A DNA stretch of 64,000 bases from Acanthacorydalis orientalis (GCA_034766995.1 CM068325.1:3863668-3927667); one strand, 5' to 3'; shown: positions 33,471-47,330, counted from the first letter of the stretch. Numbers and translations: made by a program. Notes: generated by a model from the letters alone, not told the origin.

Positions 33471-34870
33471 TATTTTAAATCTTTGATGAATTTAAAGCGG
33501 TATAACGGGAGTATTCCTTCTTTAAATTAATTGAAATTCAGTCAACTGATAGACAATTCTATCCTTTCTCCAACTATGTACAATTATCAAACTTTATTCT
33601 AAACAATTTATTAGAAACGGGTAGGAAAATAATCATAGAAAAGAACGTAGACCGAAAATGAATAAAATATTTTTTCTGGATTCAAAACGGTGCACCAACC
33701 GTAATTGTTTTTTCAGAGACTTGAAAGTGAAGTTCCAGATAGAAAATTTAATCCCCTTTTCAACGATATGTAATCGTTCGACTTGTTTAAAAACGCTTTC
33801 TTGAAAGTCGGCAAAATCATGAATCAGAATGAATGGAAAACTTAAAAAAAAAACACTAATGATTTTAAAACCGTGTATCGTTTATGGAAATTAAAAACCG
33901 GGTGTCTGATACAAAAAAATATCCACTTCTCACAGATATATAATATGGAGACTTTTATTTAAATGTTTCTTCAGAAATTAGTGACGACAGAAAAACAAAT
34001 CTTCTACGCGGTGCAACAGACATAAATATCTTTTAAAAAAATTGAAAGTTAGGCACATAGTAGAATAAAATGTCCTCTTTACAGCGACATGTAATTAGTA
34101 GACTCTTGTTGACCATTTTTTTTTAGGAATGAGTAAGAAATTAATCAGATAAAGAACGTGGAGTCTGCAAATTCTAACATTGCTGAGATAAAGGCTGTGT
34201 AATAGACTTAATTATCATTTTAAAAATTTCAAATTAATGTATCTGACAGGAAATTTAATCCTCTTTTTAATGACATATATTTATTGGACTTTAATTAAAC
34301 AATCGTTTAGAAATAACTACAAAAATAATCAGAGAAAGAAGAAAATCTAATGATTCTAACATTGATGAATTTAAGACGGTTTAACAGACTTAATTATCAT
34401 TTTAAAAATTTGAAATTAATATATATGATAGGAAATTTAATCATCTTTTCAGTGAGACATATTTATCGGACTTTAATTTAAATAATCGTTTAGAAATAAA
34501 TACAGAAATAATCAGAGAAAGAATAAAATATAATAATTGTAACATTGATGAATTTAAGACGGTTTAATAGACTTAATTATCATTTTAAAAAATTCAAATT
34601 AATATATATGATATGAAATTTAATCCTCTTCTCAATGACATGTATTTATCGGACTTTAATTAAAAAATAGTGCAGAAATAAATACAGAAATAATCAGAGA
34701 GAGAAACAATCTAATGATTCTAACATTGATGAGTTCATGACGGTGTAACAGACTCAATTATCGTTTTAAAAATTTCAACTTATCAGAACTGATAGAAAAT
34801 TTAATTCCCTTTCAAACAGCATACAATTCCTAGACTTTCATTTAAAAATTTTTCGAGTAATGAGCGTAAA
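33470..34870. repeat. 182-bp-type tandem array in the large DIP intron
   Basis: GACTTAATTATCATTTTAAA recurs at 34205, 34387, 34570 and, changed, 34751 (spacings 182, 183, 181). Earlier, more diverged units extend back to about 33470. Units share ATCAGAGAAAGAA and GATGAATTTAAGACGG. Confidence 0.9.
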
Positions 34871-35700
34871 AAGAGCCGACCGCCCACATACAATCCAGAA
34901 TGACGGCCAGTTTAGTTAGGCCTCTGTTCGAACTTGACGACGAGTCCGTGCACGTGACGAGGAGCCGATCGAATGTTAGGCGTGCGGGTCAGCGCGTACA
35001 TTAATCGGCCGCGACGCCGATTCGGGTCCGGCCCTGTACGAAAACACATTTACATCCGTCTACAAAAGACATAAAGAGGGTACACACAGTATCATTCGGG
35101 CTATATATTCAATAGATGAAAAGGCTGGCAACGTAATAGCAAATTTCATCCATTTACATATATGTTTGTAGATGATATATCCCGAAACAACCCCTCAGAC
35201 ACGGGAATGTAACAACACACACCGCGCTCGCCTCACTCTATCGTCACAGCGGCGCACACTGGGTCACGGCATCCACACGTCTGAAAACATACAATCGTAC
35301 CTTCACACACACACACCCACGTACACCCACACCCACACGCCGTGTGTGTGTGTGTGTGTGTGTTCGTGCATACTGTAACTGTATAGGTGTGTGATTCAAA
35401 CACCTGACGGTATTCAACGTAAAGAGCTACACATAGCTCACGGTAACGTCGGACTATATTGCACGATATACGCTTTCGTGCCGGATGACACGAGTTCGAT
35501 ACAGTCGATTTATGTGTACGGATTCGAGCGGGGATTCAGTGCCGGCGTGCGGTCAAGCATCGAACACGCGTCGCGCAGATCGAGAGGTGTGCTCGGTTCT
35601 TTGTCCGAATCTTTTGCCTGTAGCGACGGCCGACTAAACACCATTAAATATCGTTCAGAATCGAAAATACGTTCTGATTCATCGAAAACGGACGTTTAAG
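34870..35700. other. GC-richer unique stretch with CA/GT run
   Basis: CA and GT repeats at 35304-35362 (they can pair as an inverted repeat) and no recognisable exon. One 102-codon frame at 35391-35699 shows no domain. Confidence 0.4.
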
Positions 35701-36300
35701 TACGAGAGAGCCATAACTATAAGCATTTTTTTAAAATCTACACGTTTTTAATTTAAAAATAACCGTCGAATCAATGCTGAGTAACAGATGTTTGAAGGAA
35801 ACCCGATCGGATTTTTCAAAAGGTCTCACGGGCCTAATAAATTTTTTTCATGAATAAATTTCATACAAATGATTAACAAGAAATGTAAATTAAAGATAGT
35901 ACCGTTTATTACTAAAAAAATCCGGACATTCTCAAAAAAATCGACATCGAACCGAGGCTATACGAAGAAACAGATTTTCGACAATATCGAAACTTTTTAA
36001 AAAGCTCTCACGGGTCTAATAATTTTTTTTCAAGGATAAAATTTATACAGATGACTTAAAATGAATAGCACTTAACGATAGTGTGATTTATTTCTAAGTA
36101 AATCGAACTATTTTTCGAAAACCGACATCGAACCGAGGCTACACAAAGAAACAGATTCTCGACAATACTTAAACTCCTTCCAAAAGCTCTCACGGGTCTA
36201 ATAAATTTTTTTCGACGATAAAACTCGCAGATGTTCTGAAAAAACTCTACACTTTTTCGAAAACCGTTCGAGTTTTCCAGTAAAAAAATTTGGTTTTAAG
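35700..36300. repeat. 182-bp tandem array (3 units)
   Basis: CTCACGGGYCTAATAA recurs at 35825, 36007 and 36189, exactly 182 bp apart. Units share GACATCGAACCGAGGCTA. Confidence 0.93.
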
Positions 36301-37315
36301 TCGAAACTCTAAATGAATCGACACCAATCCGTTTCGATTTCTCTGCTGGATTTTCTTTTAGGAAAGCTCGTAACTGTTCACGGGTGTGCTCCGATGAAAA
36401 GAAAAGAAACATTTTATAAAAAAAACAAACACGATCGGTGGATCCTCCTAGACGGTTTTCATAATTATTTGTCATGAGAACCGACAGGAACACAAACAAG
36501 CGTCCGATACATCCGAGCCGACGTTCCGAAAATAAATCCGAACCCGGATTTCACGTGGAAATTCTCATGGAAATTTATTAGATAAGAACTGTATCTGGTC
36601 ACGTATGTAAAAAATATATACAAAAGGATTCGCATGCGCGCGTGCGAATATAAATAAATGGTATGAAAAGTATTCCTCTGCGTATTTTCGCTTCCGGCGG
36701 CGGGCGGGAGGAGAAAAAAGAGAAAAAAACTGGACAGCATCCATCCATCCATCGACACAGAGCGAAAAAAACACACGTGCGCTGATAGATAAGATCACTT
36801 CAAAAGATGGCATATCTCAAAAGGAGATCAGTCGTCCTCTCTAGTAAATATTTTTAATCTCGCGAAGAGAGATGAGTGCTTTTTTTCTTTTTCAAAAAGC
36901 ACTCGAATAATAAAATACGGCGGGCACGTGATGCGTTTCACATGGAAGCCTGTCGAACAGTGTACGTCACACACACACACACACACATTCGCGCGCGCGC
37001 CCCCGCAGACGCACAGAGGACGATTCTCCTGCCGACGCGATGCCGTCCGATGCGGTTGTATGTGTGGACGTGTGTTTGCATCGCGGTATTTTTTTTTCCG
37101 GTTCGGCATTTTAATTCGTTGGCCGAAGAAAAAAAGTACACCCACACACAGAGAATACACTGGAAACTTTTTATTATTGTACAGAAATGTGCGTTGTTTT
37201 TTTTTAACTCTCGAGAACTCCTTCCACTCACACCTCATCCTTGTTCTTCTCGACGAGAGAGGTTAATCAATGGTTGTTTGTGGGCAAGGGTTGGTATTTT
37301 TTTATTTACATACAG

Positions 37316-37369
<54 letters not shown>

Positions 37370-37700
37370 TTGTAAGTATAGAAGACATGTACATATATAC
37401 ATAAAATTATCTTAAAATTACCATGCAACATTTAAAGGTACGAAAAGAAATCATCGAATCGGATTCGAACAGCGGTCGAGCTTTTTTTATTTAAAAAAGA
37501 CAACATAGAATTCGACACACAAGCTCGATTCATTCGAGCTGTGAGGATTGAGTGATCGATCGACTGTAAAACAGAGATCAGATTCGTAAGGAGAATGATC
37601 GAGGACACGCCGTTCCGACCTTTTTCCTTGCATATCGGCGCTTTTCCGTTCTGTCCCACTGGTTTAATCACATTCGGTATCTTCACGTGGATAGTTCAGA
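36300..37700. other. Intron stretch, no exon; TA run at 37320-37375
   Basis: Mixed sequence with A- and T-runs, CA repeats at 36968-36990 and a TA microsatellite. No supported gene. Confidence 0.4.
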
Positions 37701-38620
37701 GAGTGGTGAAGAGTCGGAGGTAGATTTTCAGAGACTGTGTGGATATTTACAGAGTCTTTGAGGATGCAGCACGATGTCCAAGTGAGACTTTCTGGTAGAT
37801 TTCAGCGATTTTCAATCGTCCTGTCTGACCTTAGAGTCTCTGACTCTTATCTCTGACTTCAGAGTATATGACTACATTTAATGTGTCTAAAATTTCCTTG
37901 TCTCTCAATAAAATCTCTGGAGTTTACATGAAATTTCGATACGATGTCCAGGATGATAGGGACAGCACTTCGAGACAGTTTTCATAGACTGTGAATCGAT
38001 TTATCGCTCTTTAAATTTTTTTTTAAATTCAATACTTTTGTCTTAAACGTTCCTGGAATTTTACTTTCTCCCTTTCTAGTATCCGAATTCGAATCATTTC
38101 CTCATAAAGTATGTTAAATCTAACCGTGGCATCGATACTATGTCCACAATGGCATATATGGTACTTTAAGGAAGATTACTGAGACTGCGAATCGATTTAT
38201 CAGTCTTTACATTTTTCAAATTCGATATTTTTGTCTTAAACTTTCCTGGAATTTTACTTTCTCCCTTTCTAGTATATAAATTCGAAATATCTCTTCTTAA
38301 AGCATCTCAAATCTAACAGAGGCTACGATATAATGTCCACAATGGCATATATGGTACTTTCAGGAAGATTTCAAAGACTACGAATCTATTAATCGCTCCT
38401 CGCAGTTATCAAATTTGAAATTTGGTCTTGAAAGTCCCAGAAATTTATCTTTTTCCCTCAAAAATGTCTTAAATCAACTGACCTCTCTTTAGAATGTCTC
38501 AGATCTACCGGAAGTATCGATACAGTGTCCGAATCGGTCGATACGGCACTTCCAGGAACATTTCATAGACTGAGAATCTATTTCTCTCGCTCTTCAGTTT
38601 TCTGAACAATTTCAGAGCCT
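37700..38620. repeat. 192-196-bp tandem array (4-5 units)
   Basis: GAATCGATTTAT-like markers lie at 37993, 38189, 38382 and 38575 (spacings 196, 193, 193). Units share CCTGGAATTTTACTTTCTCC and a CACAATGGCATATATGGTAC segment. Confidence 0.9.
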
Positions 38621-39480
38621 TTAAAATGTACACCTCTGTCCTCAGTGTCACTAGAATCGATCGTTTTCTTCGTTCGAGAATTTTTTAAGAAACGCTTCAC
38701 ACCTTTTAGAGTCTTTGGAATTTATTTAAAAATATCAGACATGCTGAAACTGAGTGAGGTTAAAGATAACTCAAGCATAGAGATGAATAGGGCTAGATAT
38801 TAACGGAATCACAGGTGGAAGGAGACACAATTTTAATTTCTAGATAGGAGATAGTTTGTTTCTGTTATCTATTGCGACCCCTTTTATCACTATAAAGATC
38901 CAGCTTTTGATATCATGACTAGTAATTCTTTCTAAGCGTTAGACTATGCTCAGTAAGATCTTCAGAATTCCATTCATCGACCTGGAGATAGTTACAAAAA
39001 CGATCTCTTCTCTTTAACAGATTTATCACACATCCGGCACGAGAAGTCGACAAAGATCATTCCTTGTTCTCTGTACAGAATGTCTTCAAACATTTTTGAT
39101 TCGCGTAGAAGATATTTGCACGCTACCTCGTCGTTAAATACGGACTTATACCGCCGAAAAGAGCGATTCTAAAAATTCAGACTCGATCCCGTGACACGCG
39201 CAAGTCCCTCCCGATCCGATGATTTCTTTTCGTACGTCGAAAGATTCCAGTACAACTACAACATACCAGAGTGTGCAAAACTGTGCGCTGTGCGTCGACA
39301 CCAACATTTATTGTGCGATAATGTGCATTTCAATATCAAATATTCATGTGTGTGTGTGTGTGAGTGTGCGTGGGTGTGCGAGTGGGTGGATGTGTGGATG
39401 TACCGAAGAGGACGAGATGTCCATTTAAAAGAATCCTGATAGGAACAAGGTCGAATTTCGTGTTTTCGCTTTAAAGAATT
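38620..39480. other. Intron stretch, no exon; GT run near 39345-39395
   Basis: No recognisable coding sequence. Confidence 0.4.
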
Positions 39481-40420
39481 CGAAATTCGTCTCGTTTAAA
39501 ACAAATAACCGTTTTATCGAACTTGGACTTGAACTCAGTGACAATTATAACGTCTAACTATATGACAGAGATCCTTTTTTAGTCATCCGAGATTTTAAAA
39601 CGGGCACAAATCGGAATTCACAGTAAAAAAACAACATTTTTTTTTCTAAAATCGACCGAGAAAAGAGTTGATGTTCGTATAAATGCTTGGAATCGAACTC
39701 TAACTCTTTTAATAAGAATTTAACAGCTTATATAGTCACCTGGGGATTCTTGTACGACTTTTTAGAGCTCTAATAGAGACTGAAACCATAAACTAGACCA
39801 AAAAACAACAATTTATCTTCTAAACAACTAGAAAATTTATTGTAAAGACAGTTTAAATAAGAGAAAGTTGTTTTTGAAGCTTAGATTCGAACACAGTGAT
39901 AATTTAACAAATTATTTGATTCGTTAATTTTGTTATTAGACTTTTAAGAATTTTAAAACGGGCCCAATCCAAAAAAAACATCCCTGAAACCATAAATTTA
40001 TCTCTAAACGATTCAAAATTTATTTAAGAAATTATTTAAAGACGAGACGACGTTTTATTGAAGCTTGGGATTCGAACTCGATAAAAAATTGACAATCCAG
40101 GTACTTAACTGAGATTGTAGTTTCACTTTTAAGGATTTTGAAATTGTAGTAACTTAGAAAATCGTTCTGAAAACAACTTTTCCTCTAAAAGATTGAAAAA
40201 AAACTTATCCTTAAAGCATTTTAAATAGAAACGACGATTTTCCTGATCTCGGATTCGAACCCGGTCAATATTTGATGATCTAACTACTTAAACGATATTC
40301 TATATCGGTTTTTAATGCTTTTACAGTAGGCATAAATCGGAAAATCGTCCTAAAAACGACATATCTTCTCTCAAAAAGCTCGAAATTTCACCGACGATTC
40401 AGTTTAAAAATAGAAAAAGT
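39480..40420. repeat. Tandem array (about 165-195 bp) with a tRNA-like motif
   Basis: TCGAACTC-like markers recur at about 39531, 39695, 39889, 40074 and 40257. Each unit carries GATTCGAAC followed about 25 bases later by a CTAACTACTTAA-like piece, reminiscent of the reverse complement of a tRNA T-arm and D-arm. The best copy is 40251-40285. Confidence 0.75.
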
Positions 40421-41129
40421 TCAATAACTGAAAAAGTATTTTCATTCTTCACAAGAGAACCTGTCGATCGGTCTACGAGACGGATTCATTATCAAAGTAC
40501 GAATCGATCAATCGGTCGACGGACTGATGTCCCACGGATCCGACGGCGAAGAATCCGTTCGAGTGTCTGCGTGTTCGTGTGTCTGTTGTGTGTGGATTCA
40601 GTGTCTGTAAAGTGCATAATTCGGTGCCCAGTCGTGCGGTGGGTTAAGACAACAGAACGTCAGAACTAACTGAAAAATAATAACAGAAAAGAAAGAAACG
40701 AACGCTCGCACTCGAAACAAATTTGATTAATGAACTCAAAACGAAACGGAGGTGTATGTGCATTGAATATTCAATAACCACACAGTGCAGATGGAACGAA
40801 ATCTGATACGAACGAACGGAACTGAACGGAAAAAAAAAGAAACGCAACGAAAGTGTATCGCAAGAAATCAAATCGGGAGAGAAAGAAAAAAAACAAACGA
40901 GAACCGAACGAAAGAAAGAGTGAACGTATATAACGGCTCTGCAGGACCGGACTATTAATGTGCGTATCGTCCATAAACAATGCCGGTGCATCGATATACA
41001 AAAGTGAGAAAAAAAAAAGATTCAATATATATATTCAATAAGTGTATATATATATATATTTATGTTATGATTATATATATATATATTCGTAATATATGTT
41101 GTAATGGTATACACACCCTGGTGAAAGGA
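40420..41129. other. End of the large DIP intron, no exon
   Basis: A-rich and T-rich runs and TA microsatellites at 41045-41100. Nothing coding. Confidence 0.4.
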
Positions 41130-41153
41130 GCAGGCGGTTCGAGTCCCGCCTGC
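41130..41153 (+). other. Hairpin resembling a tRNA T-arm (B box)
   Basis: GCAGGCGG and CCGCCTGC pair around a loop that includes GGTTCGAGTCC, the B-box consensus of Pol III promoters. There is no matching D-arm upstream, so this is not a tRNA gene. It may be a SINE remnant or chance. It lies about 50 bp beyond the donor of the first DIP exon. Confidence 0.35.
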
Positions 41154-41203
41154 GCAGAACCTTGTGAACCCGAAGACGACGATACACCAGTACCTGAACT
41201 CAC

Positions 41204-41316
41204 CCTATATCCGCCCAGGTTGTTCACGACGCACGTGAAACTGGCGTCGCGGCCCTGCGCTATCGTCACATTCTCCAGTGGGTACAGGAAGTCCGGCTCG
41301 AGGGCGCGGACCGGCG
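41204..41316 (-). CDS. DIP-family gene, first half of Ig domain 1
   Basis: A 113-base exon (CAG acceptor, GTGAGT donor). It starts inside a codon and ends on a codon boundary. It encodes 37 full codons, from PVRALEPDFLYPLENVTIAQ to the first Ig1 Cys in SFTCVVNNLGGYR. The joined sequence GGYR-VAWIKADTK is typical of DIPs. NVT is a likely N-glycosylation site. The exon carrying the signal peptide must lie at higher coordinates. I found no convincing one by 64000. Confidence 0.95.
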
Positions 41317-41599
41317 CTGAAACAGAAAACGAAACGCGGTCAGAACCGGACGACCGTGTCGGAAATCGATCCGTAGACCGACCTCGACAAGTTTCGGAAA
41401 GAGTCTGGAGTGATCTGGACGCGTGCTCCGCGTCCAGGATCTGTCCGATCGCCGTTCATCTTTTTTTTTAAAGAAAAATAGTGTCTCGAATCTAAACGAA
41501 ACTTTATTTAATTCTGGAAAGAATCGCTTAAGACTTGACTCAGAGTCGTGTCTCCGATTGTATTTTTTAACTAGAAAAAAACCTGTAAAAATAGACACT

Positions 41600-42225
41600 G
41601 TTAGAAAGAGCATTAAGACTACTACAAAAATTATTTAATAAAAACGTTATAACTCAAAATATATCCTCAGTTGCGAATTTAAACCAAAAATGAGTTTTCT
41701 CAAGTGTTTTTCAAAATATATGCATCAGGTTTCATGATATCTTTCTGTATTTTCATCTGAACCAAACAAAATTAGACACTGTTAAAAAGAGCATTAAATT
41801 TACTATAAAAATTATTTAATAAAAACGTTATAACTCAAAATACACCCCCAGTTGCGAATCTAAACCGACGATGATTTTCCGTAAGTGTTTTTCAAAACAC
41901 ATGCATCAGGTTTCTTGACACTATCGTTCCGAATTTTCATCTGAACCTAAACAAAGTACGTTAGAAAGAGCATTAAATTTTCTACGAAACGAATACTTTT
42001 TTAAAAAAATTCTAACTCCACACATACCCACGTCCGAATGTTCAATGCAGGGGACGATTTTTCGAAAGGGTTGACTTCGACTTTGCACAGTTCTTCGATG
42101 ATATCTTCACGGATTCTTATCGCAGGTACAAACAATTAAATGTCGTTCGAAATAGCATGAAATTATCTACAAGATGTACTTTCTTAAAAAAAGTTTCGAC
42201 CGTAATTACGCTCTCGGCGACGTAC
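41600..42225. repeat. 181-bp-type tandem array (3 units)
   Basis: CGTTATAACTCAAAATA recurs at 41645 and 41826, with a diverged copy near 42009 (spacings 181, about 183). Units share TGCATCAGGTTTC and AGAGCATTAAA. Confidence 0.9.
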
Positions 42226-42289
42226 TGAAATTTATCTTGGTATATTTTCAATAAAAACGCCAGACAGATTATGATAAAATTCCAAATTA

Positions 42290-42342
42290 AAGATTTGCGA
42301 ATCTCTCTTTCTCTCTTCTTTCCTCCTTCTTCTCTCCCTCTT

Positions 42343-42383
<41 letters not shown>

Positions 42384-42489
42384 ATAATGAACAAACAAGT
42401 TGATGTATCGATATAAAATCGCTACTTGACAAATCGGCCCACAGCAGCAATTCACTTGTGACTAGTAAAACGAAGACAGAACTATAAAG

Positions 42490-42539
<50 letters not shown>

Positions 42540-42545
42540 CACATA
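42290..42545. repeat. CT- and TA-rich microsatellites
   Basis: A CT-rich tract (42300-42350), a TA run with GT (42351-42385) and a second TA run (42490-42545). Confidence 0.9.
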
Positions 42546-43010
42546 TGTGTGTGAGAAGCTGCACAGTGAGTGCGAAAAAAATAAATAAAAGCGAAAAAAA
42601 ATTGCAAAGCAACACACAACAGGTCCCCGAAGATTTAACGTCTAGTACGTCTTCGCAGAAACCTCACCGCCGCACTGTTACAACAACAACAACAACTAGT
42701 ATTCTTCTTTTTTTTCTCCCGCCGGTCCCCGTCCGGATCCCACCGCCGCGTCCGACTGCCCGCAGTCGTCCGCATCCGGACGCCTCTTAAACATACACAG
42801 ACGGCGGTCCGCGCGCCCGCACACCCGCACACACAACGCACGTTCAGACAAAGCTTCGAAAAGCTCACATAAGATTATTATCTTGTGTATTTTGTATTTT
42901 TTTTTCTCTCCTCTCCGCTCACTGTGTCAGTCGATTCGTACGGCCGCGCGCTGGTGTGAGGGTGCGTTTCGCTTTACCCACTATTCCCAAATGTGTGTTT
43001 TCATTTATTT
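42546..43010. other. GC-rich stretch upstream of the DIP Ig1 exon
   Basis: CpG-rich (42715-42850) between two AT-rich arrays, with a CAA run near 42680. It could be a regulatory or leader-exon region of the DIP gene, but I see no signal-peptide frame with a donor site in phase 1. Confidence 0.35.
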
Positions 43011-43015
43011 TTTAT

Positions 43016-43048
<33 letters not shown>

Positions 43049-43199
43049 AAAACCATCAACAGACTCCTACAGATTTCTATTTTAAATCAAAACAGATTCT
43101 AATAGACAACTATATTTTCTACTCGATCCGGCTGTCTCACCCTTAAACATCCCTCAATCGCCACACATTTCCTAATTCAATAATAAGGATATTACATTT

Positions 43200-44220
43200 C
43201 TGATTGTATGAAAAGAGGAAAATACCAGAGAATTTTTATTAAGCTTGAAATTATTGCTCGAATTAATTTTAAAATATCTGTATGCTGGGAATTTTATTTT
43301 CTGATACACTGACGTGTATTTGAATTCATAGCCGGGACTGAAGCCCAATCGATACATTTTTGTAGAGTCAGTTCGTTTATTATACACAAAACCGTGTGTC
43401 CTTTCGAATGTTTGCGATTTTCGAACAGGATTTGTGAGATATTTGAGGAAAACTCACGAGATGTGTAATGAAACCGAACTTTTATTTCGATGATTAGTAC
43501 GGTCCTGCTGATTCTTTTTTTTAAAAAAAATGATATAATAGTGTATTTGATGCAGAATTTAGGTTTCGTTTCAAACAGTGTACATTTTTTTATATTCAGT
43601 TTGAAGATTTATAAGGAATTTATGAAAATTCCACAACGCAGCGGTATGCAACAATTTCTTCTAAAATTGTAATCTATTCTAATTGTAACCATGCTCTTTT
43701 CAATCGTGTTGCGAAAATTTAAATTTACAAATTTTATACAGAACTTAATGCTTTTTCGACCGTCGTGTAAAATTTTTGAACTTGGATTGAAAATTTATGA
43801 GGAGTTTGTGAAAAGTCAACACCGCAACTCTACACAATTTTTTTCTCAAAAGTTGTAATGAATTTCAATCTGACTACGACCCTATCTAACAAGTTAACAA
43901 ATTGAAACTTATAAATTTTATACAGAATTTAATCTTATTTGTGATCTACTAGATTTTAAATTTTAGTTTTGGAAAATTTGTTACAAAATCTGGATAAATT
44001 CCACAACGCAGCTCTGTGCAAAAAAATTATCAATAGTTGCAAAATATTCCGAATGCTACTGCACTCCTATCAATTGGGCTAGACAATCGAATTTTATGAA
44101 GGATTTAATAATCTTTCGAATTTCACATAACTTCTTAGGATTTAATTTAAAATTTTATCGAGAAATTTGAAAGAACGCACGACTCGTCCCACAAATGTCT
44201 AGAGAAAAGTCAGAATCAAT
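43200..44220. repeat. 184-bp-type tandem array (4 units)
   Basis: TACAGAATTTAAT-like markers at 43551, 43737, 43921 and about 44097 (spacings 186, 184, 176). Units share CCACAACGCAGC and TGTGCAA. Confidence 0.85.
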
Positions 44221-44798
44221 TTCTAAACGCGAATAAAGGTTCTTTTAAAAGAGATGCTGTACAATTTAAACCATCGTGTCAAATAATAGTTCTCGCAAGT
44301 GTCTATCAAGTATTTAAAAAAGCTCCAGCAAGCAGTGGACGCGGTTTCGAATCGTCCGGCCGACAGTTCGGTCCGTCTCCGTGGACCGGCCCGGATTTTA
44401 ATTCGACACGACGTCGGCGATACGTCGTACGGTCCTCGAACTGTACTTGTAATCTGTTTCGAAGTCGATCGCGAGGAATGAAAGCCAGTGCGGAGCGCGG
44501 AGCGTTGTACAAGTGACGGACGAGTTCGATACATGTTTCTGTTTTTGCGTTAACGTGCGGCACGTCCTGACAGGTCTCGAAACGAGCACGGATTCGAACT
44601 GGATTAACAAATAAGCGAGACGTCAACGTGTCAAGAAGAGTTTAGCACGAATCCATCTATCTGGGAATTTTATTTCGGACGAGTTCATCGTCGACCGGAG
44701 TTAATCAACTGCGGATAAGTTTAGTTCGAGCAACTATTTCCCGGAGTTAATTGAATACTGACACTAGATATGAGAAAATACACAAACACACACACACT

Positions 44799-44843
<45 letters not shown>

Positions 44844-44974
44844 AGGAAGGGAGAGGAAGAAAGAGAGAGATTCGGCTCAGAGAGCTTTCAATGGCATAAA
44901 ATTTTTATCTAATGTTTTTGTCATAACCGGAAAATCTTTAAAAATTAAAAAGAAATGTTTCGATATTCGCAAAG

Positions 44975-45018
<44 letters not shown>

Positions 45019-46200
45019 TGTGAGTAGATGTACATCCCCCTACCCTCACACACACACATACACAGAGAAAGACGTCGAGGATCGCGTCTAAGTAAGGGAG
45101 ACGAACGGCCGCGAAGAAAGAAATTCCCTAAACTAGTTGTCAGTTTGTTATTTTATTTCATCGCGTGTCTCGCAAATACATAAAAGTGTTCGTCCGTCCG
45201 TCGGTCGGTGTGTCGGTCGGGAGGACTGTGTGTAGCAATGATCGGGATACGTCGTCCCGTCCGTCGCATTCGTCGCGCCCGCCCCACACTCCGCCGCTCG
45301 TATCACTTCCGGTGAATCCTTGTGTTTGTACCGGAAACGAACGAACGGGTCGGATTATCGATACCGCAGAGCGTGTCGAAAACGTTGTTCGAAAGTTCTA
45401 GGCGACCTGTCCGGATTCGTTTCGAGTAGTCCCGGTATCTGTTCTGGAGAACGTGCGACGAGCCGGCCTCGGAGCCTCTCGACCGTTCGCCGGCTTAATG
45501 ATCGCGAAATATGAGCTTACATTTTGTACGACAATCTATTCGAATAAGATCTTCGACGAGAAGCGTCCATCCAGTTAAGAAAATTTAAAAAAAAATCGCG
45601 GAAAGAACAGAATTAATTTTTAGAGACCTCGAATCTGATGATTTAGTAGATTCTACACTCTGGCCGAGCACTGAGACATTTCTTATAGATCCTCGACGAT
45701 GTAACACCTGATAGTTCAACCGACAAAGCTCTAAAGTCCCCACGAAAGAACATTCCCAAACCTTGTACTGATCTATAAACAGATTCAGTTCTGTCTGTGC
45801 GAACTTAAAAGCTTCCTACTTGAAAAATTAACAGCGCGTTGCGAATTTTACAACAGCTCCAATCTTAGATATTCAACAGGAAAATAATTTAGTCGAAAAT
45901 TCCGGAAATCGTCCGGATTTTTCTGAACATCATCCGGTTTATTCCCTAGAAATTCCGAAAATCATTCCAAAGTTCTCAAAAAAGCTCCAATTTTGCCTGT
46001 GTGTCAATGACTCGATTCACTTGTGAGTGTTATTCTCAAAAAGGGGTAAATAAGAAGATCGATAATATTTAATTCAGGGTTATGTATCTTAATTAGTCAC
46101 GGGATTGAAATCACTTCCCTATTAGTTTCAAAAAACGATCGAATCGTCCCCATCATCGACTTCACAGAGGTTTCAGTCTATCGTTCTCGATCCACAGTCG
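44220..46200. other. Mixed DNA with TA/CA microsatellites, no gene
   Basis: TA runs at 44810-44840 and 44980-45015, CA runs at 44782-44808 and 45046-45064, GC-richer parts at 44330-44620 and 45060-45540, AT-rich beyond. No domain in any frame. Confidence 0.4.
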
Positions 46201-47330
46201 GGTATCTTTCATCCCGACCGGACGACCACAATCTTTACATTTCCATAACGGAATCCCATCCCATTTCCATAAACGAATGTCGATTTGAATTAAAGTCGAT
46301 TAACAGTTCCCGACCGCGATTCGGCACGGAACGAAAAACGCGCGCCGAAACGGGGACGGGACGCGAAAGGGAGCGCGAGTTCGTTCGGGAAAAAGTTCCG
46401 CGCGTCGGAATAAAAACGTCCCCGTGTTGGAAACGCGGGCGCCGGTCACGTAGTGCAGACAACACAACGTACATAACACGAATTGGCCCGCAGAGACGTC
46501 GGGCCGATGGAGTCGACCGGAGCGGTGGCCGGCCACATATCGCGGTGGGACGATGGATTCGATCGACGCGCGTCCGTTCAGTCCGAGCCGATCTTCGAAT
46601 CGATTCGGTTTTCAGGTCGATGCACGAGTTCGGATGTTCTGTCGATTCGATTAGAAGATGATCGAGAGGGATCTCTTGTCGACAGGACATGTCGGTGATT
46701 TCGATCGGGTCGAGCGGCCGCCGGGTTCGAAAATTTCACTGGGAGGCACTCTTAGCCGTGGATCGGGCGCAACGTTCCGACGGTTGAAAACGCTGACGCC
46801 GCGACGGTGTCGGCGCCGTGTATTCGTCCTGTTGCACGTTCGTTCGAAGATTAAACATAAAGCGCGTCGGCACGGCTGTCATTTGCATTAATTACACCAT
46901 TGTTGTCTCGCTAATAGTAAATCCCTTCACCTGTACACAGGATCGTCGTCACTCACCGGGGCTCCCATCCCGCCGTTCTCGCTCACTGTGCGCGTCCGTC
47001 TTTCTACCTATCGGTCCGTGTGTCTGTCTCCGCTCGCTCGGCGTCGACGCCCGACCACTCCGCCAAGATTGGCAGCTCGATGACAGCCGCGCGACGGTTA
47101 AAAGGGCACAATTACCCGTACACACTCGCTCGACGTGCACGCGCTAATACCCCGTCGTTATTTTCGTCCGTTTCGCTCGCACGCCGGGAAGAGCGTCGGG
47201 TCGGGACGCGACCCGCCCGCCCGCGTCGCGCGTCCTCTCTCGCTCTCGCACGCCGCACGCGCGGACGTGCCGTACGCGTCGAAATATTAAAACATGCTTC
47301 GCACAGTTTACGTTTTTAATAAAGAGGCCG
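46200..47330. other. GC-rich unique stretch, no gene recognised
   Basis: About 1.1 kb of CpG-rich sequence with several overlapping open frames (up to 151 codons) on both strands, a pattern expected from composition. It may be a regulatory region or an unrecognised exon. Confidence 0.35.

Noticed and set aside
35304..35362. CA run followed by GT run as a structured regulatory hairpin
   Set aside because: Adjacent CA and GT microsatellites are common in this window, and the pairing follows from simple repeats.
41130..41153. Possible tRNA gene
   Set aside because: Only a T-arm-like hairpin is present. There is no D-arm, anticodon arm or acceptor stem, and the loop has eight bases.
41266..41613. 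Minus-strand frame starting MLFLTVSIFTGFF as the DIP signal peptide
   Set aside because: It enters the Ig1 exon in the wrong frame, and an intron acceptor lies between.
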